Of a stretch of 64,000 nucleotides of DNA, positions 23,817-34,262 are shown in pieces. A model generated the notes under the pieces. It made no database searches. It was not told the DNA's origin and was given only the letters and a program-made list of their open reading frames with translations. The DNA is from Choanephora cucurbitarum (Eukaryota > Mucoromycota > Mucoromycetes > Mucorales > Choanephoraceae), in contig JAIWNI010000001.1 of assembly GCA_025331435.1 (NCBI GenBank), positions 602,440-666,439 of the forward strand, written 5' to 3'. The translations under genes and the position numbers were made by a program. Position 1 is the first letter of the stretch; every line of letters begins with the position of its first letter.

Positions 23817-25464
23817 ATGGGATCATTTTGTTGCAAGGAAGAGCCCGTAGATCTAATGAGTGAAGGTTTATGCATAGAACCATTGTGTAAACAGGACGCA
23901 AAGTTTTAACCTATCTCTTTTTTCTTTTTTAGTTGAGCTTTCGCATTTCGCACTGTTAAGATCTGTCGGAAAAGGCGCATTTGGAAAAGTCCGCGTAGTA
24001 CAACACAAAGGCACAAAGAAGTTGTATGCCTTAAAATATATCAATAAAGACAAATGCTTAGAGATGAATGCAACAAAAAACATTATTTCGGAACGGAACT
24101 TACTTGAAAAAATCAACTATGGTCTGATAGTCAACTTGAGATACGCCTTTCAAGATGACGAGAATCTATTTATGGTACTTGACTTGATGTTAGGTGGCGA
24201 TTTGCGCTTCCATCTTGATCGCATGGGAAAATTGCCAGAGAGATTCGTTCGATTTTATGCTGCAGAAATCTCGCTTTCACTAAACTATCTTCATAAACAA
24301 CATATCATACATAGGTATACACATATACATGTTCTTCCTTGATTAACTGCCTTATTGAACTTGATTTATATGACTATCGATTAGAGACCTGAAACCAGAA
24401 AACATCCTTCTGGATGAAAAGGGACATGTTCACTTAAGCGACTTTAATATTGCCGTACAATTAACATCGAAAAAGAAAAACCTGACTACGGTAGCTGGTA
24501 GCTTAGCTTATATATCACCTGAAATCCTTAAGAAACAAGGTTATAGCTACTCAACAGATTGGTGGTCATTAGGTGTTGTTATTTATGAACTCCTTTACGG
24601 CAAAGTAAGCGTTTTTCTTTTCTTTTAAGGAACAACATGCAATTTTTTTTCTCTTATTTTGACCTTCGAAACGAGTAGAGACCCTTTAAGGCTCGAACAA
24701 ATGAAGAGCTGCAAAACTTAATTATTTATGGACCAATACATTATCCAAATGAACCGACTATCTCTCCTGAAGCGATAGATTTTATGCAATCGCTTTTATC
24801 TAGAGACATATCTAAGCGGATTGGAATAGGTGAAGCAGGGTTTAAGCAGCTAAAAAATCATGCCTGGCTAAAAGACGCCTGTTGGGATATTTTGTCAACT
24901 AAAACTGTTGGCGCACCTTTTGTACCTGATGTAAGAAAAGATCTAGTGAAGGCGATTTTTTTTTAAAAAAAAGTACATATATGTTTTCTTGTTTCGATCT
25001 AGGAGAAAAAATCGAATTTTGATCCGACACATGAACTCGAGGAAGTCTTTCTGGAAGACAACCCACTTAAAGTTAGACGAAGAGCTGTAAAGAAAAGTAT
25101 ATCTTGTGAAGATATGTCTGCCCTAATTTCAACAAACGAAAAGCATTTACTTGAACAAGCATTTCTGAATTATGATTTCACTAAACCTGAAGAAAAAGAC
25201 ATTTCAGCCGTGAGACTCCATAGTTTGAAAGTAATGTTCGATCTGCTTACATATTGGGAAGATTTACTCATTATGTTTTTCTTTCGTATGTAGGAACAGA
25301 CTTCCTTTACAGACGAGACATGCCCAATATTACCCTCAATTCAGCCCGAGTACAAAAACCTGAATAAGCCGTCTAATGTAGTTTTCTCTTTATGATTGAT
25401 TATATATTACTTTCTATAGAAGCAGAATACTGCATCATCTAATATGGCAAAATTGGTCCAATAA
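23817..25464 (+). CDS. AGC-like Ser/Thr kinase, YANK/STK32 type
   Basis: Seven exons (23817-23865, 23933-24314, 24385-24604, 24679-24930, 25003-25230, 25294-25377, 25420-25464) give 419 residues. The N-terminus MGSFCCKEE fits myristoylation and palmitoylation. The kinase domain starts SHFALLRSVGKGAFGKV (glycine loop 29-36) with the ALKY lysine near 51, HRDLKPEN (143-150), DFN at 163-165 in place of DFG, GSLAYISPE, and DWWSLGVVIYELLYG. After the domain, FDPTHELEEVFLEDNPL is the signature tail of the STK32/YANK group. Substrates are unknown. The first exon of 49 nt was chosen because it supplies both the acylation signal and the correct phase. Confidence 0.87.
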
Positions 25465-25672
25465 AAAACACTATAGAGCTTACAGCCTTTATAATTAATG
25501 TCAATTTTTGTTTTTAAATTATGCAAAATAGTAAAACTTCAGGTGCATGCTTCAAGTTTGTTGCAAACAATTATAAGAGGCGCTTGAAATGTAAATAACT
25601 TCATAAGCGCTTCAGATAGACCTTCTCTACAATTTCTTCTTTTCTCTTCTTCAATACTTTTTTTAAAAGAAT

Positions 25673-28600
25673 ATGTCTGGTAATGCAAACGTGCAATTAG
25701 CTTTTTCATACGTACTGAAAAATTTGATAGAAAAATCAGTGATTGCACATCACCCTTACGAAGCTAGTCGAGAAGACGAAATTTCTTTTGAAAAAGATGA
25801 AATGATCAAAGTAACCGATAGTTCTGACTCTGACTGGTGGGTTGGAACAAAGAAAGATGGTTCCTCGGGTTACTTTCCCAGCAATGTAATAAGAGATATA
25901 GGCCGAGCCATGACAAGTTCGTTTGAGCTAATGTTTCTATTTCTTAGTTTGTCACTGTTGTTGAAGACGAAGTTATTGCCGAACAAAAGTCTAAAGAAAC
26001 AGCCAATGAACCTATTGAGGAAACTGAGAAAACCGAAGAAATCATTGAACAACCCGAGGAAAAAGCCGAAGAAAAGAAAGGTAGATACAGTTACAGAAAG
26101 GAGAAAGAGAGAGACTAAAGGGTTTACTGATCGTTGTTTTCTAACGTATATATTAGTTGATACAGTCATTGGTATGGCTCGAGTCATGGAAGATTACGCA
26201 ATGCAAGAATCTGGAGAACTTTCGCTCAACCGTGGCGGTATCATAAATGTATATGAAATTCTCGATGACGAATGGGCAAGAGGCGAATTAAATGGCAAGG
26301 TGGGAAAGTATCCTATCAAGGTAAATGACCATATCATCCCATTCGGATTCAACATCAGCTCAAATTCTTCACTTGCCTATTTAGTATGTTGAAGATATCG
26401 ACATGCCTGGAAGACCAGATCTGGGCAAACAACCAAGCGCTGAAAAGGTTGCCACCAATGAAGAAGAGAGCGCTTCACGTGAGTTGATATAAAAATTAAT
26501 TTAAAAACATAAACTCAACGTTTATTTTTAATTTTTTTTTACATAAGCCAAAGGTGGATTTAAGCTTGCTGCTTATGGCGTTAGGCAAGGTGGTATTGGT
26601 AGTTTGCTTGCTGGAGGCTTTCCTGGTCTTAAGAAGGCAGCCCCTAAGGAAGAAAAGCCTAAGCCCGCAGCCAAAGAGCCTGTTGCACCTGTTACCGGTG
26701 TTCCTGCAGTACCTGCATTTACTGCTTCCCAAGAACCCGTAATCCAACCCCAAAAAGAAAAGTCATGTAAAGTCAAACGAATGGTTTCCTCCTGATTAGC
26801 ATGGCACTAACAACATACGTACAGTAGGTAAAGCCATTGTATTGCATCCATATGATGCTGATAATGAAGGTAATGTGTAGCAGAATAAATTAACAAACCG
26901 CATAATTAACCTTTTCATCTTTTGTACTCCTATCTTTTTTTTAAAAAAAAAAAGATGAATTGAGCCTTTTGCGTGGCGAGTATGTTGATATTCTTGACAG
27001 AAATGCCGACGAAGGTTGGTGGAAAGGTAAGAACGAAAGAGGCCAAGCTGGTGTGTTCCCTTCCAATTTTGTAAAGGAATTGGAACAAGATGCAGCAGCT
27101 CCTCCTACTCCTACACGCTCTCGCAAGTCAGTTACATCTGTTGGTTCAACTCAAGGAGAAGCTCATCCATCTACTGCAATGGCAAAACCACCTCAGTTGG
27201 CTAGACCCTCATCAGTCCAAACCCCCAACACAGCTCGTCCTGTTTCTGTTGAACAAAGACCTGCTTCTGTTCAAGCTACTTCATCCTCTACAGCACCTAT
27301 CGTTGCCAAACCTGTTGATTTGCCTCCTAACCCTATTACTGAAGAACTAGATGAAAAGGCCTTTGAAGAGGAAGAACAATATGAAGCTGATGAAGAAAAG
27401 CCAATGGTAAGGAGAAAACATAAGTTTTTATCTTTCTCTAATTTGTGTTATTATACTACATTAGACACCAACCCCTATTGAAACAGATTCACCTGCTTTC
27501 ACTCCTTCTTTAGCTGAACGAAGTGTTCCATTACCTGAACCCAAAGTAGAGCTGCCTATCCCTTCACCCGCAGTTATTCAGGAGGACCCTATTTCTGATG
27601 ATGAGACAAAGGAATCTGGTATTGACGAAACACCTTTTGTTCATGAAGACCAGAAAGCAGAAAAAGAGCTTGAGAAAGAGGATAAGGATCAAGATGAACC
27701 AAAAGAAGCGACCAAACATGCAAAGGAAGATGAGGTCGATAAACCAAAAGAAGATACTACTAGTGCACCTGTCGTGAAAGAAGAAGATACCAAAGAACAA
27801 GCTGTTAAGCAAAATGTGCAAGAACCAGCCATTCCAGAAAAAACAGAAGAAGAGAGCTCTGTCACATCCAAAGAAAACGATGTTTCTGTCGCTCCCGCTG
27901 CTGTTACTGCTGAATCTCCTAATGTTTCAGAAAATACTGATAGCGTCGAGGACAAGAAAGAAGAGAAAGAAGATAACCAAAAGATGGAAGAAAAGGAAGC
28001 ATCGCCAGTAGAAGCTGCTGAAGAACAAAAAGAAGAAGAACAAAAAGAGGAAGAACAAAAAGAGGAAGAACAAAAAGAGGAAGAACAAAAAGAGGAAGAA
28101 GAGGAAGAGGAAAAGAAGGTGGATCTTGATGTTTTACCTACTGGTCCTCGTTTGACCACACCTACTCGTGCACGCTTGGGTGGTGCAAGAGCTCGTCGAT
28201 CACCTCAAATCAACTCAGAACCTAGTCAGACTGAACAATTGCAAAAGGAATTAGAGGCTACACCAGAGCCCGAAGAACAGGAAACTAAACCTGAGCCATC
28301 ATCACCTGAGAAGCCAGCTTCTCCACCACCTAAGCCTGTTAAGCCTATTTTCTCTAAATTTCCTACACCTTTTGCTGTAGGTGCTGAAGAGATTACCAAG
28401 AGACAATTGAGACCTACACAAGCACGACGCTTATGGGAAGAACAGCCTGCTGAGCAAAAGCCTGCGGAACAAAAGCCCTCTGCTAGTCAAGAGCAAGAAC
28501 AACCTCCCCGTCCAACTGGTGTGAAGAATATTGCCTCTCGATTCAACTTTAATGGTAGCGGCGGTGGCGGCAACGAAGTCCTTGAGACAAAACTAAAGAA

Positions 28601-28730
28601 CCATACCAAGAATGAAATTGAAAAGGTGAGAAAAGAGTTTGAACAACAACTGCAAGAAGAAAGAGAGAAGCGTCTTCAATTAGAAAGTTTAGTTCAAGAG
28701 TTGTTGGAAAAAGTCAAATCATTGGAATAA
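25673..28730 (+). CDS. Three-SH3-domain adaptor with C-terminal coiled coil (CIN85/CD2AP-like architecture)
   Basis: Scaffold likely linking proline-rich partners to actin or endocytic sites. Eight exons: 25673-25885, 25948-26080, 26157-26320, 26385-26478, 26548-26766, 26825-26869, 26955-27406, 27465-28730, giving 861 residues. SH3 domains at about 23-73 (AHHPYEASREDEISF, SGYFPSNF), 120-175 (ARVMEDYAMQESGELSL, GKYPIKYVE) and 276-330 (VLHPYDADNEDELSL, GVFPSNFV). A long acidic, proline-containing linker follows, with tandem EEQKE units, then GVKNIASRFNFNG and a coiled coil over the last ~45 residues. Intron phases sit at SH3 edges. The domain order resembles CIN85/CD2AP; orthology is not claimed. 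Confidence 0.85.
28021..28100 (+). repeat. 15-nt tandem repeat coding EEQKE units
   Basis: About five copies of a 15-nt unit (GAAGAACAAAAAGAG and close variants) inside the last exon of the SH3 adaptor. It is a multiple of three, so copy-number change would not break the frame. Confidence 0.85.
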
Positions 28731-28937
28731 ATAGCCCTTTCTCCATCTTTGCGTAACCGTGTTTTCTCGACTCGATTTCCATATTGTACAAAATGCTATA
28801 TTTCTAACATAACCCCATGTCGCTTGTTTTTTTCTCCTCCTCTTTCAGTCATCATAGTTAGGCAAATACAATACAGCCAATATAATGATGCAACTATATA
28901 CAAATGTGCTATGCTTGTTTATTCTGTGAGCTTTGGA

Positions 28938-29503
28938 TTAAACGAATCTAAAGACAGAAATGTCATAAGTGAATAGACAATACAAAGAAAATGTCTCTTT
29001 TTTTTTTACCTAAAAGTATCGCTTTGAACATAATAGTTGCCTGCTTGCTTTTCGTCAGGCATTAGAATGAAGCATTGGGAAAAAGTACGTTTGGATGGAT
29101 TGTCACCATATTTGACAGTACCGGATGTATTTATTAAAATGCCGCAAGTACCTTGAGCATTCATTGTGTTGGGCAGTGGGTGACAATCGTAAACATCGAT
29201 TTCGTGATGTGACATTGGTAGGCGACCAAGAAATTCTGAATATTGTTGAGCACCAGAGAAAGCATTGCCTAATGCCTTTGTTAGCGCCTTGCTCTTTGAT
29301 AGTTGTCTTTGCTTACCATTCCATAAGATCGCAGAGTTGTCTCTATATAAACTTCCAAGATTCTGCTACTGTTTAGTATGTAATAAGACAGACATAACTC
29401 GTTTTTATTTATTATCTACCTGTCTTTGTTTATCGTAGTTGGGGTAAAAGAACTGAATAAATTGCTCAGTGCTCTTTTCTGCAACATTAACAATAACATC
29501 CAT
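28938..29503 (-). CDS. NTF2-fold protein, NXT1/p15-like mRNA export cofactor
   Basis: Small NTF2-fold protein that likely pairs with an Mex67/NXF-type export receptor. Four exons (29503-29420, 29362-29317, 29268-29010, 28947-28938) give 132 residues. Marks: helical start with STEQFIQFFYPNYD, SLYRDNSAILWNGNAF, a middle strand segment EIDVYDCHPLPN, and the end FSQCFILMPD...YYVQSDTFRFV. The final coding exon is only 10 nt including the stop. p15/NXT1 is favoured over NTF2 itself because of the DCHPL and FILMPD pattern; the two are hard to separate by eye. The 3' end faces the SH3 adaptor, about 207 nt between stops. Confidence 0.8.
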
Positions 29504-30318
29504 GGTGTATAATGATAATAAAAAAATGTCACAGAAAGAAAGCAAAAGAAAAAATCAAGCTTGGCCGGGCTTAAATTCTTTATTTTTTTTTTCTGGCTTC
29601 AATCAAAACTAAAATCACTGACTACAAACTATGTGCGAGTGTACCTGAATCAAGGCCTATTTCTCAGCAATATATATCACTCGTTCAGTCTAGGATAAAG
29701 CCTTTTTTTCTTAAAAAAAACATGCAGCTGGATAAATCTTTTTTAAGGAAAGGGTTAACCGAGTCCTTGCCTTTTCTTCTTTACATAGTAACAAACATGT
29801 TGGAAAGAGACATAATTGACGTAAGCAATTTTCAATTCAAACTTGTAACAAAACTCGTTAGTCAGATTATTGACCTATTGAAACAAAAAAAGAATAGAAA
29901 ACAAAAGCAACTCGAGTTTCTGTTTGCAGTTCTACCTAACAAACAATCTCTTATGAGTTTCTTTTGCACTATCTCTTTCGTTTATTGTTGAATAGATGAT
30001 TCATTAAACCAAGAAGGGAGAGGAAAAGAAGAGTTGGAGGAAGGGGGGGGGGGGGAGAGCTTAATCAATAACTGTCTTTCATGTCCGCAAAAAAAAGAGC
30101 TTAGCGAAAGTCCGCAAGACGTTTAAAACTTTATTTTTTCCTGTCTTTTTTCCACTTTCTATCTCTCTTTTTCTCTCTCTCTTTTTTTTTTCTCTCTTAA
30201 TACGTCCACTTATTTAAACTTATTTTCTCTTTATTGTACATAATAGTTTATAAAGAACATTAATATAAAGAGAAAGTACAAACAAGAGAAAAAGAAAAAA
30301 ATTGACTTTTAAAATTAA
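29504..30318. other. Divergent intergenic region with homopolymer tracts
   Basis: Promoters of the NXT1-like gene and the coiled-coil gene. Includes a G run of about 12 near 30043-30054 and long CT/T tracts around 30150-30200. An 89-codon frame at 29722-29991 is not supported as a gene. Confidence 0.5.
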
Positions 30319-31235
30319 ATGATGCTTCAAGCTTCTAGTACAAATAATATTCATATGCTATCAACACCTCGCTCAACCTCATCTAGCTCGAGAACAACCC
30401 GAGTGCTTGAAGAACTACAAGAGAACTTGGAAGGGATTCAAAAAGAACTGGAAAGCACTAAACTTCAGGTAAAAAGAAGAAAGACAACCCTTCCTTTTAA
30501 ATATGTATGTATAAAAAAGGACAGTTGGACTGATAACTTCATACTATTTAGCTTTTAACTGTCAAGGAAAACAAAGAGCAAAGCGAAAAAGAAAATGAAG
30601 AGTTTATTGAATCTAACAAACAGCTTCGAGCTGATATCCAAGAAATCATGCAAGTACTTGAATCTAAACAACAATTGCTTGACTCTACAAAGAAGTCATC
30701 TGTTGGTACAGAAAACCGAGTAAAGCAGTTGAAGGATGAAGCTTTGGCAGCCAGAAAGGAGTTAGACGACTTGAAACGGAGAGAACACACGATTGAGAAA
30801 GAGCGTCGCACAATTGAATTGCTGAAGGAAAAGCAACTTCAGAGTCAAAAGACACTCGAGCAAACGGTTGCACAATCAAAGGCTGAGTTTGCAAAGGAAA
30901 TTCAGTCGATGGAAATGGAACTTGCTTCTGTTCAAGACCAAATCAACACTCTTAAGCAAAAGGACATGGTAGCAGAAGTGAAGGAGGTAGTTGAGAAGCA
31001 ATCGAAGGAAAGACAGGCGTTGATACAACAATACCATCAAGTTCAAAAGGAAATAGAAGCAAACAATCAGCAGTTTGTTGAACTTGTCAAACAGGAGTTG
31101 AAAGACTTAATGGATCAATTAACACAACAGCACGATTCATCATCTTTGGAGACAGAAGTTGATAACTGTAAGGAAGATGTACAAGGCTTGGTTAGTCGTA
31201 TCAAGACAAACGCTGCTGTATCAATAAGCGAATAA
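30319..31235 (+). CDS. Coiled-coil protein, 277 residues (SHE3-like pattern, uncertain)
   Basis: Two exons (30319-30468, 30552-31235). After a Ser/Thr-rich head of ~28 residues the protein is almost all coiled coil, from RVLEELQENLEGIQKEL to about residue 250, with regular Leu heptads and many Glu, Lys and Gln. The start of the coil (ENLEGIQKELESTKLQL) recalls the SHE3 family that carries mRNA on myosin in yeast, but low-complexity coils give false likeness, so no function is assigned. The tail LVSRIKTNAAVSISE is short and polar. No signal peptide or membrane segment. Confidence 0.75.
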
Positions 31236-31850
31236 ATTCGTTTATACATGAACTAGTTTTAAATGATGGTGTTACAAGTAATGATGAGCTTTCAAGGCAT
31301 GTGTTTTCTTAATGTAGTCTTATGGAGAGGGAGGTTTGTTTCTTCCTTATTGCTTCTTGGGAGGAAAACTTTCTTCGGTCAACAAATAAAAAAAATTAAA
31401 CTTTGACTGAATTCTCCCTCTTTTTTTTTAAGCAACAACAAAAAAGACAGACTATCTAATTCAAGGTTCCTTTATTAAAACTCCATTTGATTTACCGTGT
31501 TTGTGTTCAGAGTCTAAGATGATTTCTTCTCTGAACAAGTAAAAGAAGTTCTTTTTTAACAAACAAACTGGAAAATATGAGAGATAGTTTTGGTTGGCGC
31601 TATTATTACTTTTGCATTGTAAAAAAAAAAAGTTGGGCTTATGACGCACATGAAAAAACTAACTAAGATATAGCTAGACTAGTAATATTTTTAGTATCTA
31701 ACTTTGTGCAAATTCCCTCCTCTTCCCCTCTTTTGTCCAGACTGATTGTAACATCTGTCTTATCGTCAAACAGAAAAAATCCATTGTTGTCATACAAAAG
31801 AAAATCAACTCTTTAAATTAATTTTCTTTTGTTCCTCTCCTTTCTTCCTC
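31236..31850. other. Intergenic region
   Basis: Coiled-coil gene 3' flank and promoter of the next gene; nothing else seen. Confidence 0.45.
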
Positions 31851-33281
31851 ATGTTCACCTATAGCCATGCACTTGTATTATGTCTGAACTTGTTGGGATT
31901 ACAAGGCTCTATACCCACACAAAACCCTTATATTCAAGTCTGTATAGATGAGTCTTTATTTATAGACCCTGAGAATGCACGCCTTCATTTCATGACCATC
32001 ACTTTTTATTTATTCTGCTGCCTTGACTTTCAACGCGCTTTCTCTTCACTTAAGCCTTATTGGCCTACAGAGAGCCGGCTGGAAGAAAAAAAGTACATCC
32101 AGAACGCACTTGCCTGGTTAGAAGAACTTGATCAGTCAGGATGCCTTTTGAGTTATGTTCCTTTAACAAATGTGTTTTTCACTGAATGTGCAGGTCCTGT
32201 TATGCAGAAGATCATGTTTGTCTTTTCTTTGACAGTGATGCAGAGACTGATTGACAACAACTTCAAGACAGGTAATAGGGACTACTGTATATAGGTAAAG
32301 ATTCTTCTTTAACTTTCTGTCTGTTATAAGATCTACCTGCAGCTCAATCTGTAGATCCAATCAAGCTTAAAACAGAAGCCGATTACTTTACCAAACAGTT
32401 TCTAGAAGTGGAAGAAAATGCACTTTATTATGACAACACAGATGAAAGACATCTTTATTTCGAAAGTAAGCTATAGAAACTGTATATGAAGCTGTTTCTT
32501 TTTGCTCATTAGTGGAATAGAAACCATTATTCAGCATTTAAAGACATACCCGTTAAGAGAGGGTTACATGCGTGCCATTAAATCTTACTTAGAACAAGGT
32601 TGTCACTATTATCGTACTCGCAATGCAGCACAACAGCCAAAGGGAACAAACATAGTACCAAAACAACAACAAAAAGAAACAACAACCATAGCATCAGAAC
32701 AACAGTATAACAAACATCCTTCACATCGCACCACTACTTACTTTGACAGTACGGTCAGAGTAAATGACACCAAAGATACCCAAAATAGCAGCACATCATA
32801 TAAGCCAAAGATAAAACAACTCGAAGAACCTATACCTCCACCTTCTCCTCTACCTCCTGCAATGTATCGAAAGCCATCTGATACTGGTTTTCATTTCACA
32901 AAACCAAAGGATAAACATCAGTTGAAGAATTCATTCCACGACAACAACACTTCTAACTTACTGAAACAAATATTCAGTGACAGCGAAGAAGATGAAGACA
33001 GAGTAGAAGTAGGGAGAGGAAGTCAGATAAAGGATGTTGTATCGCCACCTCAAAAGAGAGACGTTCGAGCTGCTCTGATAGGAATCAAGCGAGATAAAGG
33101 AAAAGGAATTGAAGCAGGATTTCGATTTCCTATTGGACATCGGCATTCCTTTCAGCCCAATCAGTTACCTGTGGATCCTATCTGTCAACAGATCGAATCT
33201 CAAAACAGCTCCAGGCCGAAAAGAAAACATATTCATCTACCTGAATACTCGATTAAACGAATACATAGAGAACGCCATTAA
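31851..33281 (+). CDS. HAUS6-like augmin subunit (N-terminal domain)
   Basis: Augmin brings gamma-tubulin to existing spindle microtubules to nucleate branches; HAUS6 is one of its subunits. Three exons (31851-32271, 32331-32465, 32521-33281) give 438 residues. The first ~140 residues fit the HAUS6 N-domain: LVLCLNLLGLQG, FIDPENARLHFMTITFYLF, LDFQRAF, the WP motif in LKPYWPTESRLEEKKY, and FFTECAGPVMQKIMF. The remaining ~240 residues are polar and poorly conserved, with PPPSPLPP and an acidic SDSEEDEDR patch. The protein is much shorter than animal HAUS6. The second intron's acceptor was set at 32520 because the nearer AG would give a stop. Confidence 0.6.
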
Positions 33282-33433
33282 AAAAAAAGGAAGAAGCTAC
33301 ATGATTGGTTTAGATGTAGTTTGTATAACCTTGTCCTGAGGTTGCCAGTCTGTGACTGTTTTCTTTTTTTTTTCTTTTTTTTTATACTTGACCTTTCTCT
33401 TTTTTTTTAGAGTTTCTTCTTCAAATACATAAA

Positions 33434-34222
33434 ATGGGTTTAGCAGGACAAAAAGAAAAGCAACGTATCAGTCAAGATCCCAACAATTTATTCTGGAGTA
33501 AAGATGAGACCAAATTTGGTTTTCGTATGCTTCAAAAGATGGGTTGGGCTCCAGGCAAAGGTCTAGGTGTGAACGAAGATGGTAAACAAGATCATGTTAA
33601 GATCAGACTCAAGGATAACAATCTTGGTGTGGGCGCCACTAAAAAGAGCATAAACAATTGGCTTGGAAACACTGATGCCTATTCTCGCTTATTGGCTGAT
33701 TTGAATTCAAAGACAAATTCCGAAGCTAGCAGTGTAGCTGATGAAGAAGAAACAGCAGAGAAGGAAGAGGAAGAAGAGAAGAGCAAAAAGAAGAAGGAAA
33801 AGAAGGAAAAGAAAGAAAAGAAGGAGAAAAAGGAGAAGAAGGAGAAGAAGGAAAAGAAGAGCAAGAAGAGAGATAGAGAAGACAAAGACGAAGAAAAGGA
33901 TAAGAAGAAGAGTAAAAAGAGCAAGAAGGAAAAGAAGAGCAAAGAACCTGAAGTATCGCCTGTTGTTCTGCGTAATGCGTAAGTGTGTGTGTATCTGTGT
34001 ATCTAGACGAAATGCTTATTCTTCAATAGTGCCCGTGCTAAATTCTTACGTGCTAAACGTATGGCTTCGAGTGGAGGTGATCAATCTCGTTTGAATGAAA
34101 TCTTAGGTATCAAGGCAACACCTGCCACAACCACAATAACCACTACAACAACTACCATGAATCCACTGGATGACGGCTATGAGTTATCTGAATCCACCTT
34201 TATGGCTTCTTTCTCTGTATGA
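33434..34222 (+). CDS. GNO1: PINX1/Gno1-type G-patch ribosome biogenesis protein
   Basis: Nucleolar G-patch protein; the yeast homologue activates the DEAH helicase Prp43 in rRNA processing, and the human one also binds telomerase. Two exons (33434-33978, 34030-34222) give 245 residues. It opens MGLAGQKEKQRISQDPNN as PINX1 homologues do. The G-patch is at about 25-70 (TKFGFRMLQKMGWAPGKGLG). A Lys/Glu-rich stretch of KKEKKEK units follows (about 115-170). The last exon encodes ARAKFLRAKRMA and LNEILGI, the conserved C-terminal element. The stop is 40 nt from the convergent NUP85 stop. Confidence 0.9.
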
Positions 34223-34262
34223 TAAACGATGTGTATATAGAATAAATTTATTATTGTTATTT

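Noticed and set aside
25886..25947. Continuous open reading through the first intron of the SH3 adaptor
   Set aside because: The read-through frame enters a Lys/Arg/Asn stretch unlike an SH3 edge, while splicing restores the FVTVVEDE continuation and the later frame.
27689..28159. Serine-rich frame antisense to the SH3 adaptor
   Set aside because: It is the reverse complement of Glu/Lys-rich repeat codons; composition fully explained by the sense gene.
29722..29991. 89-codon plus-strand open frame
   Set aside because: No recognisable motif, AT-driven Lys/Phe/Leu composition and homopolymer-rich surroundings; it sits in a divergent promoter gap.
30043..30054. G homopolymer as a quadruplex or regulatory site
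   Set aside because: A single run cannot form an intramolecular quadruplex with spaced tracts; more likely slippage or a sequencing length uncertainty.
33679..33942. Phe/Leu/Ser frame antisense to the PINX1-like gene
   Set aside because: Mirror of the KKEKKEK tract on the sense strand.
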